The position numbers and the translations under genes are program-made. Below the pieces are notes generated by a model. The model was not told the DNA's origin. It did no database searches and worked only from the letters and a program-made list of their open reading frames with translations. Positions 60,355 through 64,000 of a DNA stretch of 64,000 bases are shown one piece after another. The first letter of the stretch is position 1. Every line of letters begins with the position of its first letter. Source of the DNA: Hygrophila difformis (taxonomy: Eukaryota; Streptophyta; Magnoliopsida; Lamiales; Acanthaceae); contig JAOANR010000014.1 in the NCBI GenBank assembly GCA_030278955.1, forward strand, positions 18,664,068 through 18,728,067, given 5' to 3'.

Positions 60355-60465
60355 TTCTTGCATGAAGGATGATACTGGTCATGTCTGTAGTGATAAAGAA
60401 AAGTGAAGGAATATGAATGAAATATATAGATGGGCACCCACGCACACCTACCTATAACTATTTTT
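60355..60465 (+). repeat. Dispersed duplicate, copy B
   Basis: Diverged copy of 57143-57285, same orientation, about 3.2 kb apart. The GBP fragment lies between the copies. Confidence 0.65.
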
Positions 60466-60849
60466 TTTCCCCTCCATGGGTCATTGTACGTCTTCATTAG
60501 CTGTGCATCGCACAGAATCACCACTAGTTTATTTATATACATTTAACTTTTTAAATTGTCATATTCGAAATTAAAGTTAAAAAAGTATATATTCTCAATT
60601 CTCATGTAAAGAAGTAGGATAGATGAAATTTTTAAAGTAGAAATAATTTGTGATTGTGAATGATAATGTTCACTAAATGCCATCTTTCTATAAAGGGTGG
60701 AATATGCCTTGAACAAGGACAAGGGCAAGACCTTTTGGTAGTTCCAATGGGCTGATGAGTCAAAAAGATCAATGCAGAAGAAAAAAGGTAAAGAAGAGTC
60801 AATATGCATGTGCAACAATGGCTTTTCAAAGTGGATCAAAATCATATAG

Positions 60850-63270
60850 TACTATATTAAACATCCATGTTGCAACTTCTTCCTTGAAATATTAAAAATA
60901 AATTTTTTAAAAAAATGTTCACTTATGCACCTGCTGGGAATGCAGATTGGTGGGTATGATGAGATTTTTGGGTAATGTTAGAGCTTGAGAATTGGATAAG
61001 TTGAGTTTGCATTTTAAATTATTTTAATTTTAGAGGTATTTTTCTTTTTTGGTTCAATTTGTTTCATGGAGTGGATCTTTCCTAATGAATTAGGTTAGGA
61101 AATTGTTAATAGATAAAAAAAAAAATTAATTAGTTTTGGATTGGTTGCATTGTTAGGTTGGATAAGATTATCTCCATTGGGGATAGCTTTTTCTTGTTTT
61201 CAATTTTTTGTCTCTCTTTTTTATGTTTTTAAAATTTTATAAATATAAATAAATAATTCAGTAAAAATAATTAAAAAAATATATTTTTTAGTAAGGGGAT
61301 GTTTGGGAGTAAGCGGATCCGGTAGCAGATAGCATATTCGGAGAGAGAATTATGAGAAAATATCCTCACTCTATCCGCTATATGCTGGTAAATCTACCAA
61401 CAACCAAACACACCCAAAGTAAAGGCGACAAAAAAAAAAAATCCATCCATCGCCTAGTAAGGTGACTAGGGTGAGGAATTATCAACGGTAGTCGATTCGT
61501 AGCCTCCCAAAACAATGAAATTGGCGAGAAAACACCCTTAGCTTTTTTTCTTTTTTTTTTTTTAACTAATTAAAGTATATAATTTAAAGATTAATATATA
61601 TATATGTATATATAATCTAACTTTAAAATTAATTAAATATACACTTACAGGATAAGGGATGTCACGAAGTTTACAAGTAAATATGGCAAGAAATTTGTGC
61701 TAGAGAATTTGGATGGTAAGAAATTAAAGGTCGGGTTTTAAGCAAAAGTTGATCGTTGACACTTTCAATAATCCCGTGGCTCATCTATTTTGGACTTTGG
61801 AGCATATTTTCATCTTACATGAAAAACATATTTTCAATAATAAAAAAAAGTCGAGCGTAGCCTAATGACTAATAGTTAAGTTTTCTAACTTTTAAATTTA
61901 TAATTGGTGTTCGATTTTCATTCTGCTTCATATTCACTATTTTTATTTATTTGTAATTATTTGCCTTAGCTTCCACATTCTTTTTGTGATAATTATGCGT
62001 CAATGTTTAAAAAATAATAATTAAAAAAAAAACATTTGACTGTAGAGGGCGGCAGTGGGATCCCGTAATCTGTTAGCTGTTTTCCACTTGTATATAACTA
62101 ACTAACTAACATTAATATTGTATTCCGGATTGGGCTTGGGTGCAGAAGGCTGCATATGCAGAATGATGCCCAAGCCCAATAAATGATGTACTATAAAATA
62201 AAAATGATGTATATTCCATTCCGATGATGTTCGTTACTTCATTTCTTCAAGTCCAAAATTTCGTCTTTTTTTTTTTGCAACTAAAAAATCTCACCCTTCC
62301 CACAAACCTAGAAGATTTATCCATATTTGATTTAGAAGATTCTGTATCTAGATTTGATCTTATGTAGAATATTTAGTTTAGAATATTTCTTTCCTTCCCA
62401 CAATGAATCCCACACACCGTCTCTTCGTCAATTGGGGTTTCTAATCTACGTCTTTTCGAGCAGCAGAATCGCATCCGTCGTCTCGTCGAATTCCACCACC
62501 GTTACAGGGTCGTCGCACACGGAGGGTGATTGTCTCTTTTCCTTTTTGTTTACCCTGATTAATTGGTTAATCAGTGCTTTATGTAATTGAATTTTTCACT
62601 TTTTGTGTTTAATTGCTATGAAATGCTTAAAAAAATGTGAATCCGGTTTTGGTGCAGGCAGCATCAAAAATGATGTGTAGCATTTCATAAAGTGATGTGT
62701 AAGCCTTATAAGGTGATGTATAGACGGTAGTTTGTTTTTTTTTATTAGTTTTTTGTTCATAACCTCCATCCATCATTTTTTTACACTCACACATCACTTC
62801 ATATACACATACCCATCAATTTTGATTGTGTCATTACCTACAGTCTGTCTGCACCGAAACCGACCCCATTGTCTACTCTTCATAATTATTAATGCATAAT
62901 AACTGAAAAGTGGGCCCATCCATTGCTACCGTTGAATTAACGACGTCATCTAATTGAATTATTCGTTATGACTACGTGTACATTTGGGTTTGGACACCTA
63001 TTGGCTATTGCCCATTCATCTACCTCTCCCAAAACATTAATTATTCATTCAGCCACGCAAACACAAAATATGAAATACCATCGGCAAATTAAACAATTCG
63101 ATCTCGTGGATACGGACATATGGTATGCCACTAATTACTAATACGACAAATTAAAACGAAACAAGAAACTTGAATCGGACATGATACCATATGGAGAAAG
63201 TGAAGGTGTACTATCCAGCAAGACAGCGTCTGCAAGTAATGGGAATTTGAGCAACCATACAATAGATACA
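60850..63270. other. AT-rich DNA, no gene recognised
   Basis: Contains poly-A/T and TA runs. A MITE-like inverted pair occurs at about 61295-61415 (GGGGATGTTTGGGAG against reversed GGGTGTGTTTGGTTG), whose target duplication I could not define. A short ORF near 62354-62590 has no recognisable domain. Confidence 0.4.
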
Positions 63271-63450
63271 ATAGGGGTGGGCAAAATATTCGAACCGATT
63301 CGTTGAACCGTTGAATCGAATTGAATTCGAACCGAATTTCCGGTTAACCGAAGACTCCGGAGCAAATACAAATATCATATTTCACTATTCGCCCGGTTCA
63401 AATACAAATACAAATACTTTTAAATTTTTTCCCCGATTAACCAAACCGAA
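63270..63450. repeat. AACCGAA/TTCGGTT-rich repeat
   Basis: Dense GAACCG, AACCGAA and CAAATACAAATAC motifs of the kind common in plant repetitive DNA. No element ends are visible. Confidence 0.4.
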
Positions 63451-63668
63451 CCAAATATATTTATTATATTTAAAAAATTATATATATTTGTATATATTAT
63501 AGATATTTGATGGTATATAATTATATGAATAATATATATCACTATTTATTTAATTATTTAAATATATAATAAAATAAATATTAAAATCTAAAGAGCTAAT
63601 TACCATAATATGTCACCATAATAAGCTCATATTCATATTTTTTCTTTAAAAACACCCCATTATTAAAA

Positions 63669-64000
63669 CTAGCATTTTTGGCCCGCGCGTTGCGCACGGG
63701 CGTATTGCTTTCTTATTATGAATAGAACTAATGTATATTTTTTTTTAGTTGAATGAACAAAATAAATACGTAGAAGTATACAATTTGGAATTCATAGTCA
63801 ATGATAATTTTAAATTGTAATGATTTTGAGAATGGTTTAGAGTTTAGAGATATAAAGTTAAAAGTTAAGGATGAATAGAGTTTATAATTTAACAATCAAA
63901 TTTAGGATTTCATTGTTAAAATGAAACATATTTATTATAAATTGGTTATTTTAACATCCCATTATCCCTCGACTCTCCTCCCATTATGTGAATTTTCTTG
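63669..64000 (-). mobile_element. Helitron 3' end; element continues out of the window
   Basis: The minus strand ends with a GC hairpin (CCCGTGCGCAACGCGCGGG), a nine-base spacer and CTAG at 63672-63669, followed by T. This is the diagnostic Helitron 3' terminus (subterminal hairpin plus CTRR, inserted before T). Its 5' end and any cargo lie beyond 64000. Confidence 0.75.

Noticed and set aside
61295..61415. hAT/Tourist-like MITE
   Set aside because: The ends are inverted (GGGGATGTTTGGG and reversed GGGTGTGTTTGG), but no convincing target duplication could be set, so it is mentioned only in the spacer entry.
62354..62590. 78-aa ORF with a Ser-rich stretch
   Set aside because: No recognisable domain, no splice partners, and a flanking sequence of simple repeats; not enough to call a gene.

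Overview
This is plant nuclear DNA: AT-rich, with spliced genes, a tandem pair of coiled-coil NLR resistance genes, Athila-lineage Ty3/gypsy retrotransposons, a Mutator-like element (MULE) and several MITEs. The NLRs resemble the R1A/R1B-type family of asterids. An asterid, possibly Lamiales, is my inference; no single marker proves it.

Layout. (1) 1-720: a promoter/LTR-like scrap with short repeats. (2) 1042-12575: an 11.5 kb MULE with degenerate terminal inverted repeats and a perfect 9-bp target duplication. It carries two convergent genes whose exons join in frame over their whole length: a 973-aa Ulp1-like cysteine protease (plus strand) and a 748-aa transposase (minus strand). A small coiled-coil/membrane ORF lies between them. 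(3) 12989-22373: two head-to-tail CC-NB-ARC-LRR genes, with Stowaway-like MITEs, a decayed Ty1/copia remnant and an unidentified membrane-protein-like exon between them. (4) 23345-23844: an assembly gap of exactly 500 N. (5) 23845-51525: two copies of one Athila-like family in opposite orientation. The plus copy (element 1) appears to have inserted into the minus copy (element 2). (6) 51526-64000: gene-poor DNA with scraps of broken genes (a guanylate-binding protein piece with a stop codon, a DEAD-box-like scrap, unidentified exons), MITEs, and the end of a Helitron that leaves the window.

The most unusual object is the Athila-like family. Where Athila elements often carry an env-like ORF, element 1 carries a two-exon F-box gene (243 aa) whose splice sites and frame are intact. 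The truncated element 2 keeps the homologous 68-nt first exon, so the cargo belongs to the family. Each copy also has CpG-rich arrays of short palindromes at the same three places: just upstream of the LTR TATA box, later in the LTR, and just upstream of the F-box exon with its own TATA-like box. The palindrome differs between the copies (core GTCGCGGAAC in element 1, ACGACGCTATCC in element 2) although flanking LTR and coding sequence align well. Position is conserved and the motif is replaced, which suggests concerted turnover of a cis-acting module.

Both gag-pol genes are broken, mostly by one- or two-base indels in short repeats. Element 2 also has an Asp-to-Asn change in the reverse transcriptase FMDD motif. 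The 245 bp of element 1's 5' LTR that survive the gap are identical to its 3' LTR, so that insertion is young or some indels are assembly errors.
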